From: Micromonospora purpureochromogenes
GTDB taxonomy: Bacteria > Actinomycetota > Actinomycetes > Mycobacteriales > Micromonosporaceae
Reading direction: 5' to 3'
Assembly (NCBI RefSeq): GCF_900091515.1
Contig: NZ_LT607410.1
Span: 5,828,001-5,892,000, forward strand
Length of the DNA stretch: 64,000 bases
The position numbers were made by a program, and so were the translations under genes. Shown piece by piece: positions 42,979-51,270 of this stretch (positions are counted from its first letter, which is position 1; each line of letters begins with the position of its first letter). Below the pieces are notes generated by a model. The model was not told the origin of the DNA. It was given only the letters and a program-made list of their open reading frames with translations, and searched no databases.

Positions 42979-44205
42979 ATGACGGACGACATGACGATCG
43001 GCCAGCGCGTCGCCTTCTACCGGCGTCGGCGAGGGCTTTCCCAGGAGGTGCTGGCCGGTCTGGTCGGCAAGACGCAGGAGTGGTTACGCAAGGTCGAGAC
43101 GAACCGGGCCGACCTGGACCGGCTGTCGGTCATTCGCGCGATCGCCAAGGCCCTGGACGTGTCCCTCGGCGACCTGATCGGTGCACCGAGCCTGTTCCAG
43201 TGGTCGGACGACTCAGGGCGCGAGACGATCCCGGCCTTGCGGGCCGCGCTTCACGACTATCGTCACCTCGCGCCAGCGCTGGCCAGCACGGGGGACGTCG
43301 AGGCTCCCGCCCTGCGCGAGATCGAGAACGACGTCGCCGAGATCTGGACCGCCTACCAGCACTCGCGGTACGGCATCCTCGCCCGCCGGCTGCCCTACCT
43401 CATCCACGACTGCCTCACCGCCACCGAGGCGTACGACGGAGACGACGGCCAGCGCGCGCATGCGATGACCGCCTACGCCCATCAGCTCGCCGCATTGTTC
43501 CTTACCAAGCTGGGCGAAGGTGACCTCGCGTTGACCGCCGCCAGCCGAGGTCTGGCCGCCGCCAACGCCAGCCACGATCACGTCGTCATTGGCTCACTCA
43601 GCCGCTCCGCCGCGCACTCGCTGGCGTCCATCGGAGAGTACGGCCAAGCCCGCGGCCTCGCCGCCACGGCGGCGCAGTTCCTGGAGCCACGGCTCGTCAA
43701 GCCGACTCCGCAGCTGCTGTCGGTCTACGGGAGCCTGCACCTCGTCTGCGCGCTGGCCGCCGCTCGGGACGACGACCGCGCCTCGGCCGACACCCACATC
43801 GCCGAGGCCGATGCCGCCGCACAGCGGCTCGGTGCCGATGGCAACCACGTGTGGACCGCGTTCGGGCCGACTAACGTGTCGATCCACAAGACGACCGTGG
43901 CGATGGAACTCAGCGACGTGCAACGCGCCATCGCCATCGGCGCCCCACTCGACACCAGCACCGTGCCCGTCGAGCGGCAGGTTCGGCACGCCATCGAAAC
44001 CGCCCGAGCCCTTGCCCGGTGGAACCGCATCGACGACGCGCTCGCCGCGCTTCTGGACGCCGAGGTCATCGGCCCCGACCAGGTGCGCTACCACCGGCTC
44101 TCCCGCGACCTCGTCCGGGACATCCTCACCCGCCCCCGGCCACCCCGACTGGCCGTCGAACTCAGCGACCGAATGGGCGTCCGGTCGGGAGGGCCGCGCT
44201 CGTAG
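42979..44205 (+). CDS. XRE-family regulator with TPR-like C-terminus
   Basis: 408 residues. The HTH (about 7-62, RRRGLSQEVLAGLVGKTQEW) is a lambda-repressor/Cro fold; the rest is helical with TPR-like repeats (AHQLAALFLTKLGEGDLALT, HSLASIGEYGQARGLAATAA), the layout of actinobacterial XRE-TPR regulators. It is divergent from the amc operon and probably controls it. Starts at 42970 (GTG), 42979 and 42991 are all possible. Confidence 0.86.
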   Translation: MTDDMTIGQRVAFYRRRRGLSQEVLAGLVGKTQEWLRKVETNRADLDRLSVIRAIAKALDVSLGDLIGAPSLFQWSDDSGRETIPALRAALHDYRHLAPALASTGDVEAPALREIENDVAEIWTAYQHSRYGILARRLPYLIHDCLTATEAYDGDDGQRAHAMTAYAHQLAALFLTKLGEGDLALTAASRGLAAANASHDHVVIGSLSRSAAHSLASIGEYGQARGLAATAAQFLEPRLVKPTPQLLSVYGSLHLVCALAAARDDDRASADTHIAEADAAAQRLGADGNHVWTAFGPTNVSIHKTTVAMELSDVQRAIAIGAPLDTSTVPVERQVRHAIETARALARWNRIDDALAALLDAEVIGPDQVRYHRLSRDLVRDILTRPRPPRLAVELSDRMGVRSGGPRS

Positions 44206-44211
44206 CTGGGC

Positions 44212-44886
44212 TCAGATCAGCCGACTCGTGTAGCCAGCCGCCACCAGGCGACCGAAGGCCGCCCGTACCTCGTCCGACATCTCCTGCGGGATCGCGAACC
44301 CGCGCTCCGCGTACACCTCGATCCGCTGCGTGTCGCCCACCAGCATGTCCACCACCCGCCGCGGATCGCCGATGCTGCGCACGTAGTCGTCCAGTTCCAG
44401 AGGATTCGACGCGCACACCACATCGACCTCCGGCCACATCAGCCTGCACGTGGCGTAGGCCCGACGCTGCTGGTAGGGCCGCGACATGATCAGCACCGAC
44501 TTCACCGGGATCCGGTGTTTGGCCAGGAGCTGACGCGAGTACTCCAGGTTTTGGGCGGTGTTCGTGGCACGCGGCTCCACGAGAATCGCTTCCGCAGGTA
44601 CGCCCTGCTCGACGGCGTACTCGCGGTAGTGCACTGCTTCTCCACGCGGGAACCGCTCGACGGTCGTCGGGGCGTTCGCGCCGGTGAACACGATCCTTGG
44701 AAACAGGCCCTCGTGGAACAAGCGCGTTGCGATGACAGCCACGCCGAGGTCATGGCTGCCCAACCCGATCCCCACGTCGCACGGGCGCAACTCGTGGCGC
44801 ATGTCGTGGTAGCGCCACAACGTCTCCACGTCAGCCCGGACCTCCTCCGGGAGCACGTGAGTCGGCAGCGCCGCCTGCTGGTCCAT
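44212..44886 (-). CDS. YdcF/DUF218 family protein
   Basis: 224 residues, no signal or membrane segment. The DUF218 pattern is clear: GIGLGSHDLGVAVIATRLFH, IVFTGANAPTT (first conserved strand-loop), ILVEPRATNTAQNLEYSRQL (E/N motif) and VLIMSRPYQQRRAYAT. The family has a Rossmann-like fold and unknown biochemical role; cytosolic forms occur in accessory regions. It converges with the XRE gene, 6 bp apart. Confidence 0.85.
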   Translation of the reverse strand: MDQQAALPTHVLPEEVRADVETLWRYHDMRHELRPCDVGIGLGSHDLGVAVIATRLFHEGLFPRIVFTGANAPTTVERFPRGEAVHYREYAVEQGVPAEAILVEPRATNTAQNLEYSRQLLAKHRIPVKSVLIMSRPYQQRRAYATCRLMWPEVDVVCASNPLELDDYVRSIGDPRRVVDMLVGDTQRIEVYAERGFAIPQEMSDEVRAAFGRLVAAGYTSRLI

Positions 44887-45028
44887 CAGCGCCCGCCAGG
44901 TAGGGCCATCACCGGAGTCTGCTTCACGCCCCGTTCCCTCATGGCGTCAGCGTAGGCCAGGCCCGGTCGGTCCGAATCAGCTCTAGCTTCTCCGCCCACC
45001 GAGGGATATTCAGACAGAGCCGACGCCA

Positions 45029-45834
45029 TCAGCGCCATCGGCAGCCGCCTCGGGTAGGTCGATCAACCGATGACGCGTGGCGCCCATCCTCGGGTGCGCC
45101 ACACCTGCTCGTGGGCCAATGCTGGTGCAGCAGGTCGACGGTGGTGACCGCGACCGGCGCCCGCAACGGCCAGCTCACCAGATCCGCCAGCAGGTTGACC
45201 TCCCGGGCCGCGTCGCGGGCGATGACCAGCACCGCACCGACCGGCACGACGGGGTCGGTGCGGCGGTAACCGGCCAGGACCGCGCCGAGGCCTGCGGTGG
45301 ACTGCTCGCGCTCGGCGATGGCATCACCAACCGGACCGGGATCGACGTGCGCCAAGAACCGCACGCACCGGCCGTCCTCGAGCCACACTCCGTACCCGTC
45401 AGCACGTAGATGCGCCATGTCCCGCTCCCGCAACCACACCGACGTGTCCAACGTCGCCAACCACTGGAACAACCCACACCGGCCCGGATCCTGCCGAGAC
45501 ACCGCCAGCAACGGCAGGAACAACAGGTAATGCGCAGCACCCCACTGCCGCTGACCCAAGTGCAACGGCACCGGCCGCCCGGAGACTTCGAGGTCGCGGC
45601 CGAGCAGCTCGTGCCCTCCCCGGTGATCCGATACCACCACGCGTGCGCCCGGTCCTCCGCCGACCGCTCCCGGCCCACCAGCCCCGCAGCGTGCAGCCAC
45701 GTCAGGTCCCGGTGCGCGGTCAACCGAGACACCCCCAGCACCACCGCGACGTCATCCGTCGTGGCCACACCGTGCAACGCCAGGAACGACAGGATTCGCC
45801 ACCGCCGAGGCGTCACCTGCACACCGTCGGCCAC
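45029..45834 (-). pseudogene. Replication-relaxation family protein, frameshifted
   Basis: Two frames together give one protein: VTPRRWRILSFLALHGVATT with a winged HTH (DDVAVVLGVSRLTAHRDLTW) in the first, then HELLGRDLEVSGRPVPLHLG and WLATLDTSVWLRERDMAHLR in the second. This matches the replication-relaxation/plasmid-associated family of actinobacteria. The switch is at 45614-45616, where one C (G on the coding strand) is missing from GAGGG. Real decay in the island or a homopolymer sequencing error. Confidence 0.7.
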
Positions 45835-46109
45835 CCATCGATGGTCCCCTACCCATCAACGGCCGGCCATCCCGATCGAAGCCGGTGGCCCCTCGATGGA
45901 GCTCCCACACCCTCAAAACGGGGTTGTGAGACTTTTCCATGATCACTGTTCATGGATTCATATGAAAAGCTGATGATGGAAGCCGCAGAACCGGCATTCC
46001 GCCTATAGGCACGACCGGGCCGTCTCCGACGCCAAAGGACCGATAACCACGGCCAGCCGGGAACCCCGCTGGGCCGGACCCCGCCGCGTCCCCACCGACG
46101 CCAACCCCT

Positions 46110-46790
46110 TCAAGCTTCTCCCGCGGGTCTCTCGAGAGATGCACCGCTTTGATCGTCCAAACAATCTAGGAGAAACCGCCGGTACTGCCGAGCGTCCTGC
46201 GTGCGCAGCAGACGTGAGACGTGCGAGGGATACCAGCGTTCACCGCCACCCGGGGTTGGCGCCCCTCTCTCATTCAATTGCTCAGCGATATCGACTTGGC
46301 GGACGCCCAGCAGGGACTTCTCGACCACCGTCCGAAGCACGTCGTCCTTACAGCGCCTGGGCCGTCCGAGCCGTATGCCGATGGAACGGGCCTCGGCGAG
46401 ACCTTCTATGGTTCGCGCAGAGCGCAGGCCACTGCTGCCTACGTTATCGGCCTGATCGTCGAGCATGTCATCGAGGATTTCCAGCGCCCAGCCGAACTCG
46501 ATGGCGTGACGTCTGAGCCCTCCTGTGACGAAGTTGGTTGGGCCGAGCCGGTCCCACCGCGTGACGAACAGTGCTTGAGCAGCGCCCATCTCCAATCGCC
46601 GCAAGGCTTCCGGTAGTCGCTTGGGGTGTTCGGCCGCCTCATCGCGGATGGTCCACACGAGTTCGTACGGCACAGGAAGCTGGCGGGCGACGACTGCCCG
46701 GCGGATCGCTGCAGCCTGCGCGCTCAAGACCGCAGCGGACTCCTCCGGCAAAGAGCGTACGTAAGCAAGGACCGGCACCGTTCGGCGCAT
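46110..46790 (-). CDS. Serine recombinase/resolvase family protein
   Basis: 226 residues. The N-terminal resolvase fold has VLAYVRSLPEESAAVLSAQA with S13 where the catalytic serine is expected, though the usual YARVS spacing is one residue shorter, and ALFVTRWDRLGPTN for the conserved Arg helix. The C-terminus has GIRLGRPRR and an HTH (VRQVDIAEQLNERGAPTPGG). It is small and unlike large-serine integrases, so its part in tRNA-Lys integration is uncertain; inversion or resolution is equally possible. Confidence 0.8.
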   Translation of the reverse strand: MRRTVPVLAYVRSLPEESAAVLSAQAAAIRRAVVARQLPVPYELVWTIRDEAAEHPKRLPEALRRLEMGAAQALFVTRWDRLGPTNFVTGGLRRHAIEFGWALEILDDMLDDQADNVGSSGLRSARTIEGLAEARSIGIRLGRPRRCKDDVLRTVVEKSLLGVRQVDIAEQLNERGAPTPGGGERWYPSHVSRLLRTQDARQYRRFLLDCLDDQSGASLERPAGEA

Positions 46791-46822
46791 CGGCCCACGG
46801 TACGCGCTCCTCCGCGTTGACG

Positions 46823-47005
46823 TCACGGTGCACCACCCGTACGTCGAAACAGGCTGACCAGCAACGCAAGTACTCGAAAGGCATCGTTGCGTCGCTGCCG
46901 CTGCGGGTGCAGCACGGCCACCGCGGCTGCCAAGGCGGCCAGTGCCAGGAAGACAGCCAAGGCGATAGCTAGCAGGAAGCCACCCGGCAGGTCCCCCAAG
47001 ATCAT
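46823..47005 (-). CDS. Small membrane protein upstream of the recombinase (60 aa)
   Basis: MILGDLPGGFLLAIALAVFL starts a single long hydrophobic helix (about 8-31) followed by a basic tail HPQRQRRNDAFRVLALLVSL. GAGGGAGG lies 6 bases before ATG 47005. It ends 32 bp before the recombinase and is probably in the same transcript. Function unknown. Confidence 0.55.
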   Translation of the reverse strand: MILGDLPGGFLLAIALAVFLALAALAAAVAVLHPQRQRRNDAFRVLALLVSLFRRTGGAP

Positions 47006-47280
47006 ATTGCCCTCCCTCTCGTCGTGAAAGAAGAGAGGGAGACCGACGTGGACGACCGAATACAGGTTCGCCGGGCGATGGTCCGTTCCCACTAAACGAT
47101 CGCATCTTCCTTGTGCCCAATAGCAAACAGAACCGGCATAACTGGCCTATGGGGTCCTGCCGAGCCACGCTCCGACAGACGGCCGGCGGCTCGCCTGGCC
47201 GCATCGTCCCGGCCACGCTGGGCCGGTCCAACGGCTCCCGAGCACCCACCGAGCGACCACCCACCACCACCGGACACGAA
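47006..47280. other. Gene-free segment between recombinase operon and tRNA-Lys
   Basis: No supported gene. It should contain the recombinase-operon promoter. An ORF running from 47111 rightward crosses the tRNA gene and is spurious. Confidence 0.4.
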
Positions 47281-47320
47281 AAAGGCCCCGGCCCGGTGTG
47301 AACCACCAGGTGAGGGCCTT
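47281..47320 (-). terminator. Intrinsic terminator of tRNA-Lys copy D
   Basis: On the minus strand AAGGCCC pairs with GGGCCTT and is followed by TTTTCG; the loop region contains GGTGGTTCACACC. It starts 7 bases after the tRNA 3' end. Confidence 0.75.
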
Positions 47321-47326
47321 GATCGT

Positions 47327-47402
47327 TGGTGCGCCGCCAGGGACTCGAACCCCGAACCCGCGGATTAAGAGTCCGCTGCTCTGCCAGTTGAGCTAGCGGC
47401 GC
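47327..47402 (-). tRNA. tRNA-Lys (CTT), copy D
   Basis: 76 nt with encoded CCA, identical to copy B across the whole gene, with the same cloverleaf (acceptor GCGCCGC, anticodon CTT). The upstream (right-hand) flank CTCGTTGGCAACGGA shows it keeps its promoter side. As the rightmost copy next to core genes it is the best candidate for the original chromosomal integration target. Confidence 0.95.
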
Positions 47403-47586
47403 TCGTTGGCAACGGAGAGAACATTAGCAGGTCCCTGAGCCGGGTTCCAATCCGATACCCGGCTCCCCTGTTCGGCTGAGCTTAACGGGCAAAAGCCACA
47501 AGTCGCTCCGTCGACCGCTGGGCGGGACCAGGACGGCGGAGTCGATACGGCACCATGTCGCCAGGCACGCGAGAACTGAGGTGGGA

Positions 47587-48849
47587 ATGGGCAGGTTCAC
47601 GCGGGCCGGGGCGATGCTGGGTGCCCTGGCCCTGGTGGCGTCGTTGGCACTGACCGGGTGCGAAGACGACCAGAAGAAGGCCGCCGAGTTCGTCGGCGGC
47701 CGCACGGCTCCGGGTACGGGCGCGCCCGCGTCCCCGCAGGGGGCCGAGCCCTCCGCGCCGGCTGAGAGCCTGACGGTGAGCCCGGCCGACGGGGCGAAGA
47801 ACAAGCCGGTGAGCACCGAGATCAGCGCGAAGCTGCCGGGCGGCGGCACGGTGTCCTCGGTCACCCTCGCCTCCGCCGACGGCAAGCAGGTCGCGGGCAA
47901 GATGCGGCTGGACGGTTCCTCATGGGTGCCGGCGGCCCCGCTGAAGTACGGCACCGAGTACACCGCCACGGTGACCGGCACCGGCGCCGGCGGCGAGACC
48001 CGGCAGGGCACCAGCACCTTCACCACCATGGCCAAGCCGAAGTCGATGATCAGCTCCGGCCTCTACCTCTTCGACGACAAGACGTACGGCGTGGGCATGC
48101 CGGTGGTCGTCGAGTTCCGCCCGGGCATCCCGAAGAAAGACCGGGCGACGGTGCAGAAGCGGATGTTCGTCAAGACCGACCCGCCGCAGCCGGGCGCCTG
48201 GCACTGGGTCTACAACGGCACCCAGGCCTACTACCGGGCCCCGGAGTACTGGAAGCCGGGCACCACCCTCGACGTCCGGATCGCGCTGGCCGGCATGCCG
48301 CTGAGCAACGGCCGCTACGGCAACGTCGACCGGACGGCGACCGCCAAGATCGGCCGGTCCTTCGTGATGAAGGTCGACAACAGCACCAAGAAGATGACCG
48401 TGTACCAGGACGGCGAGGTGGTCCGCACCCTGCCGGTCAGCCTGGGCAAGAAGAGCACTCCCTCCTCCAGCGGCACCCTGGTGGTGATGGAGAAGAAGGA
48501 GAAGACGGTCTTCGACACCATGGACGACCCCGACCCGGACAACCGGTACCGCACCGAGATCGACTTCGCCCAGCGGTTGACCTGGGGTGGCGAGTACATC
48601 CACGCGGCGCCCTGGTCCGAGGGGGTGCAGGGTCGGCAGAACGTCTCGCACGGCTGCGTCAACGTCTCGATGGCGATGGGCCGCTGGCTCTTCGAGCAGA
48701 CGAAGATCGGCGACCCGATCACCATCAAGGGCACCGAGCGCCGCGTGGCCCCCGGCAACGGCTGGACGGCCTGGAGCCTGAGCTGGTCGGAGTTCGTCAA
48801 GGGCAGCGCCCTGCCCGTGCCGGACGGCGGCTCCGGTCCGCTGCTGTAA
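47587..48849 (+). CDS. L,D-transpeptidase lipoprotein (YkuD), copy 1
   Basis: 420 residues. A lipobox (LALTGC) ends the signal peptide at about residue 25, so it is membrane-anchored outside. Two Ig-like domains (about 55-145 and 155-260) precede the YkuD domain with HAAPWSEGVQG and the catalytic S354-H355-G356-C357. It makes 3-3 crosslinks in peptidoglycan. ATG 47587 has GAGG upstream. It is a tandem paralogue of the next gene. Confidence 0.93.
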   Translation: MGRFTRAGAMLGALALVASLALTGCEDDQKKAAEFVGGRTAPGTGAPASPQGAEPSAPAESLTVSPADGAKNKPVSTEISAKLPGGGTVSSVTLASADGKQVAGKMRLDGSSWVPAAPLKYGTEYTATVTGTGAGGETRQGTSTFTTMAKPKSMISSGLYLFDDKTYGVGMPVVVEFRPGIPKKDRATVQKRMFVKTDPPQPGAWHWVYNGTQAYYRAPEYWKPGTTLDVRIALAGMPLSNGRYGNVDRTATAKIGRSFVMKVDNSTKKMTVYQDGEVVRTLPVSLGKKSTPSSSGTLVVMEKKEKTVFDTMDDPDPDNRYRTEIDFAQRLTWGGEYIHAAPWSEGVQGRQNVSHGCVNVSMAMGRWLFEQTKIGDPITIKGTERRVAPGNGWTAWSLSWSEFVKGSALPVPDGGSGPLL

Positions 48850-49083
48850 CACCCACCCGGTCGGGTCGGCGGTCACGCCGGCCCGACCGGAGCGGGCCCG
48901 ACCCGCGCCGGTCACTGGAGCGTGGGGCCGGGAGGAACCGAGCAGCCCTCGCGAAAGCCCCACATTTTACCGGTATTCGCACCCCCCATCGGCGTGTTTC
49001 TGTTCACGGCCGGCAACCGACCGGCGCTCTCTCGCGTCAGTGGGAGAGGATGGGGCATCGGGGACCACGACTGTGAGGGAAAC

Positions 49084-50370
49084 ATGCGAGCTACCCACCA
49101 CCGGCTGAACCGGCACGCCGGGCGGCGCCGCGCACTCGCGGCGGGGCTCCTCGCCGCGACGCTGGCGCTCACCTCCGCCTGCACGGGCTCCGGCGACGAC
49201 AAGCCGTCGAGCTGGCAGGGCGGCGGCGAGAGCGCCCCGAAGGCCGCGGCCACCATCACCGAGCCCAGGGCCGACGCGACCGATGTCCCGGCCTCCACCG
49301 GCATCACCTTCACCACGAAGGACGCCAAGGAGACCAGCGTCGAACTCACGGACGCCAGCGGCAAGGCCGTCGAGGGCGAGCTCGCCGCGGACGGCAAGAG
49401 CTGGCTCCCCGCGGGCGCCCTGGAGTACGGCGAGAAGTACACCGCCACCGTCACGGCGACCGGTGACGACGGCAAGCCGGCCACCGCGACCAGCGCCTTC
49501 ACCGTGATGGCCAAGCCCGACAAGCAGGTACGGATCACCAGCTTCCTCGGCGACAACCAGGTGGTCGGGGTGGGCATGCCGCTGATCGTCCGGTTCGGCC
49601 GGGCCATCGGAGAGGACTACCGCGACGACGTCCAGCGTCGGATGACCGTCACCTCCACGCCGGCGCAGGAGGGGATCTGGCACTGGTCCAGCCCCACCGA
49701 GGTCCGCTACCGCCCGAAGGAGTTCTGGCAGTCGGGCACCACCGTGTCGTACCGGGTGCAGGCCGGCGGGTTGCCGATGGGCGACGGCTGGTACGGCCGC
49801 TCCGACCTGACCGTGGACGTCAAGATCGGCCCGTCGCTGGTGATGCAGGTGGACAACAAGACCAAGCGGATGACCGTCACCAGGGACGGCAAGGTCGTCA
49901 AGACGATCCTGGTCAGCCTCGGCAAGAAGACCACCCCCTCGTCCAGCGGGACCATGGTGGTGATCGAGAAGCTGCGCAAGACGGTCTTCGACACGCTGGA
50001 GGAGCTGGGCCCCGAGGACGGGTACCGGACGAAGATCGACTACGCCCAGCGGCTCACCTGGGGCGGCGAGTTCATCCACGCCGCGCCCTGGTCCGAGGGG
50101 AAGCAGGGCAGCGTCAACGTCTCGCACGGCTGCGTGAACGTCTCGATGGCCGACGGGAAGTGGCTGTTCGAGAACACCCGCATCGGCGACCCGATCACGG
50201 TCAAGGGCACCGAGCGGAAGCTCCAGAACGGCAACGGCTGGACCGACTGGAACATGAGCTGGGACGAGTACGTCAAGGGCAGCGCCGTGCCGTACGAGGA
50301 GCCGGAAGCCACCCCGAGCCCGGAGGCCACCCCCGGCGACGAGGCTCCCAGCGTGGACCCGACCCCCTGA
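49084..50370 (+). CDS. L,D-transpeptidase lipoprotein (YkuD), copy 2
   Basis: 428 residues with the same layout as copy 1: lipobox (LTSAC, about residue 33), two Ig-like domains, YkuD domain with FIHAAPWSEGKQG and S347-H348-G349-C350. A Pro/Glu/Ala-rich tail of ~25 residues is unique to this copy. ATG 49084 has GAGGG upstream. Tandem duplication suggests partly overlapping roles in peptidoglycan 3-3 crosslinking. Confidence 0.93.
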   Translation: MRATHHRLNRHAGRRRALAAGLLAATLALTSACTGSGDDKPSSWQGGGESAPKAAATITEPRADATDVPASTGITFTTKDAKETSVELTDASGKAVEGELAADGKSWLPAGALEYGEKYTATVTATGDDGKPATATSAFTVMAKPDKQVRITSFLGDNQVVGVGMPLIVRFGRAIGEDYRDDVQRRMTVTSTPAQEGIWHWSSPTEVRYRPKEFWQSGTTVSYRVQAGGLPMGDGWYGRSDLTVDVKIGPSLVMQVDNKTKRMTVTRDGKVVKTILVSLGKKTTPSSSGTMVVIEKLRKTVFDTLEELGPEDGYRTKIDYAQRLTWGGEFIHAAPWSEGKQGSVNVSHGCVNVSMADGKWLFENTRIGDPITVKGTERKLQNGNGWTDWNMSWDEYVKGSAVPYEEPEATPSPEATPGDEAPSVDPTP

Positions 50371-50378
50371 CCGGCCGG

Positions 50379-50420
50379 ACACGACGAAGGCCCCCTCCGC
50401 GAGGAGGGGGCCTTCGTGTC
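50379..50420. terminator. Terminator between L,D-transpeptidase 2 and tRNA-His
   Basis: GAAGGCCCCCTCC pairs perfectly with GGAGGGGGCCTTC (13 bp, GCGA loop), with flanking ACAC/GTGT. It can serve the transpeptidase gene on the plus strand and tRNA-His on the minus strand. Confidence 0.8.
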
Positions 50421-50497
50421 TGGGGTGACTGATGGGAATTGAACCCACGACAACCGGGACCACAACCCGGTGCTCTGCCAACTGAGCTACAGCCACC
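50421..50497 (-). tRNA. tRNA-His (GTG)
   Basis: Cloverleaf with acceptor GTGGCTG/CAGTCAC, anticodon loop TTGTGGT (GTG), T-loop GGTTCAATTCC, discriminator C73 and encoded CCA. The extra G at -1 needed by histidyl-tRNA synthetase is encoded at 50497. Confidence 0.95.
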
Positions 50498-50607
50498 ATG
50501 CCTTCCGCGCCGGTCGCCCAGGCGGTGCGGACTAATAATAGCCACACCCCCGCCGCACTCGTCCAGCGGGTTGCGCACCCCCCGCCCGCGCGGACCCACG
50601 CCCCGGT

Positions 50608-51198
50608 CTACAGCTGGGCGGCAATCCCCTTGGCCGTCTCCACGTCCGGTCCGGGCAGGGGTACGAAGATCGTCCGCCGGTAGTACTCCAGCTCGCGGAT
50701 GCTCTCCCGGATGTCGGCCAGCGCCCGGTGGGCGAGGCCCTTCTGCGGCTGGCCGAAGTACACCCGGGGGTACCAGCGCCGGGTCAGCTCCTTGATCGAG
50801 GACACGTCGATCATGCGGTAGTGCAGGTGGGCGTCGAGGCGGGGCATGTCCCGGGCGATGAAGCCCCGGTCGGTGGCGATCGAGTTGCCGCACAGCGGGG
50901 CGGTACGCGGGTCCTTGACGTGGCTGCTGACGTACTCCAGCACCATGTCCTCGGCCTCGGCCAGGGTGACGGTCGAGCGCCGCACCTCCTCGGTCAGCCC
51001 GGACTTGCCGTGCATCGTGCGCACGATCTCCGGCATTGCCGCGAGGGCCGCCTCGTCGGCGTGGATGACCACGTCGACCCCCTCACCCAGCACGTTGAGG
51101 TCGGGATCGGTGACGAGCGCGGCGACCTCGATCAGCGCGTCGCCGGCGAGATCCAGCCCGGTCATCTCACAGTCGATCCAGACGAGAAGGTCAGCCAC
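50608..51198 (-). CDS. orn: Oligoribonuclease
   Basis: 196 residues of the DEDDh exonuclease family: [11 protein letters not shown] (D9, E11), [20 protein letters not shown] (third acidic site) and the C-terminal [18 protein letters not shown] (H and D). It degrades 2-5 nt RNA fragments and linearised c-di-GMP (pGpG). Length and motifs are standard. Confidence 0.95.
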   Translation of the reverse strand: MADLLVWIDCEMTGLDLAGDALIEVAALVTDPDLNVLGEGVDVVIHADEAALAAMPEIVRTMHGKSGLTEEVRRSTVTLAEAEDMVLEYVSSHVKDPRTAPLCGNSIATDRGFIARDMPRLDAHLHYRMIDVSSIKELTRRWYPRVYFGQPQKGLAHRALADIRESIRELEYYRRTIFVPLPGPDVETAKGIAAQL

Positions 51199-51270
51199 CG
51201 GGACAGACTAGCCGCAGCCCAGGTGTCGCGCCTCGGCACCGGTGGCGGAGCGGACCGCTAGGGTTTCCCC

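Larger units (their letters stand above)
38052..47402. mobile_element. Island 2: segment bounded by tRNA-Lys copies C and D
   Basis: A 9.35-kb segment between a 45-bp att-like repeat and the complete tRNA-Lys it duplicates. Contents are accessory: conflict-type genes, a RiPP operon, a replication-relaxation remnant and a serine recombinase near the tRNA end. No tyrosine integrase is visible, so the island is probably decayed or moves in trans. Confidence 0.6.

Noticed and set aside
47111..47368. ORF running into tRNA-Lys copy D
   Set aside because: It reads through the terminator and the tRNA gene on the opposite strand; not a protein gene.
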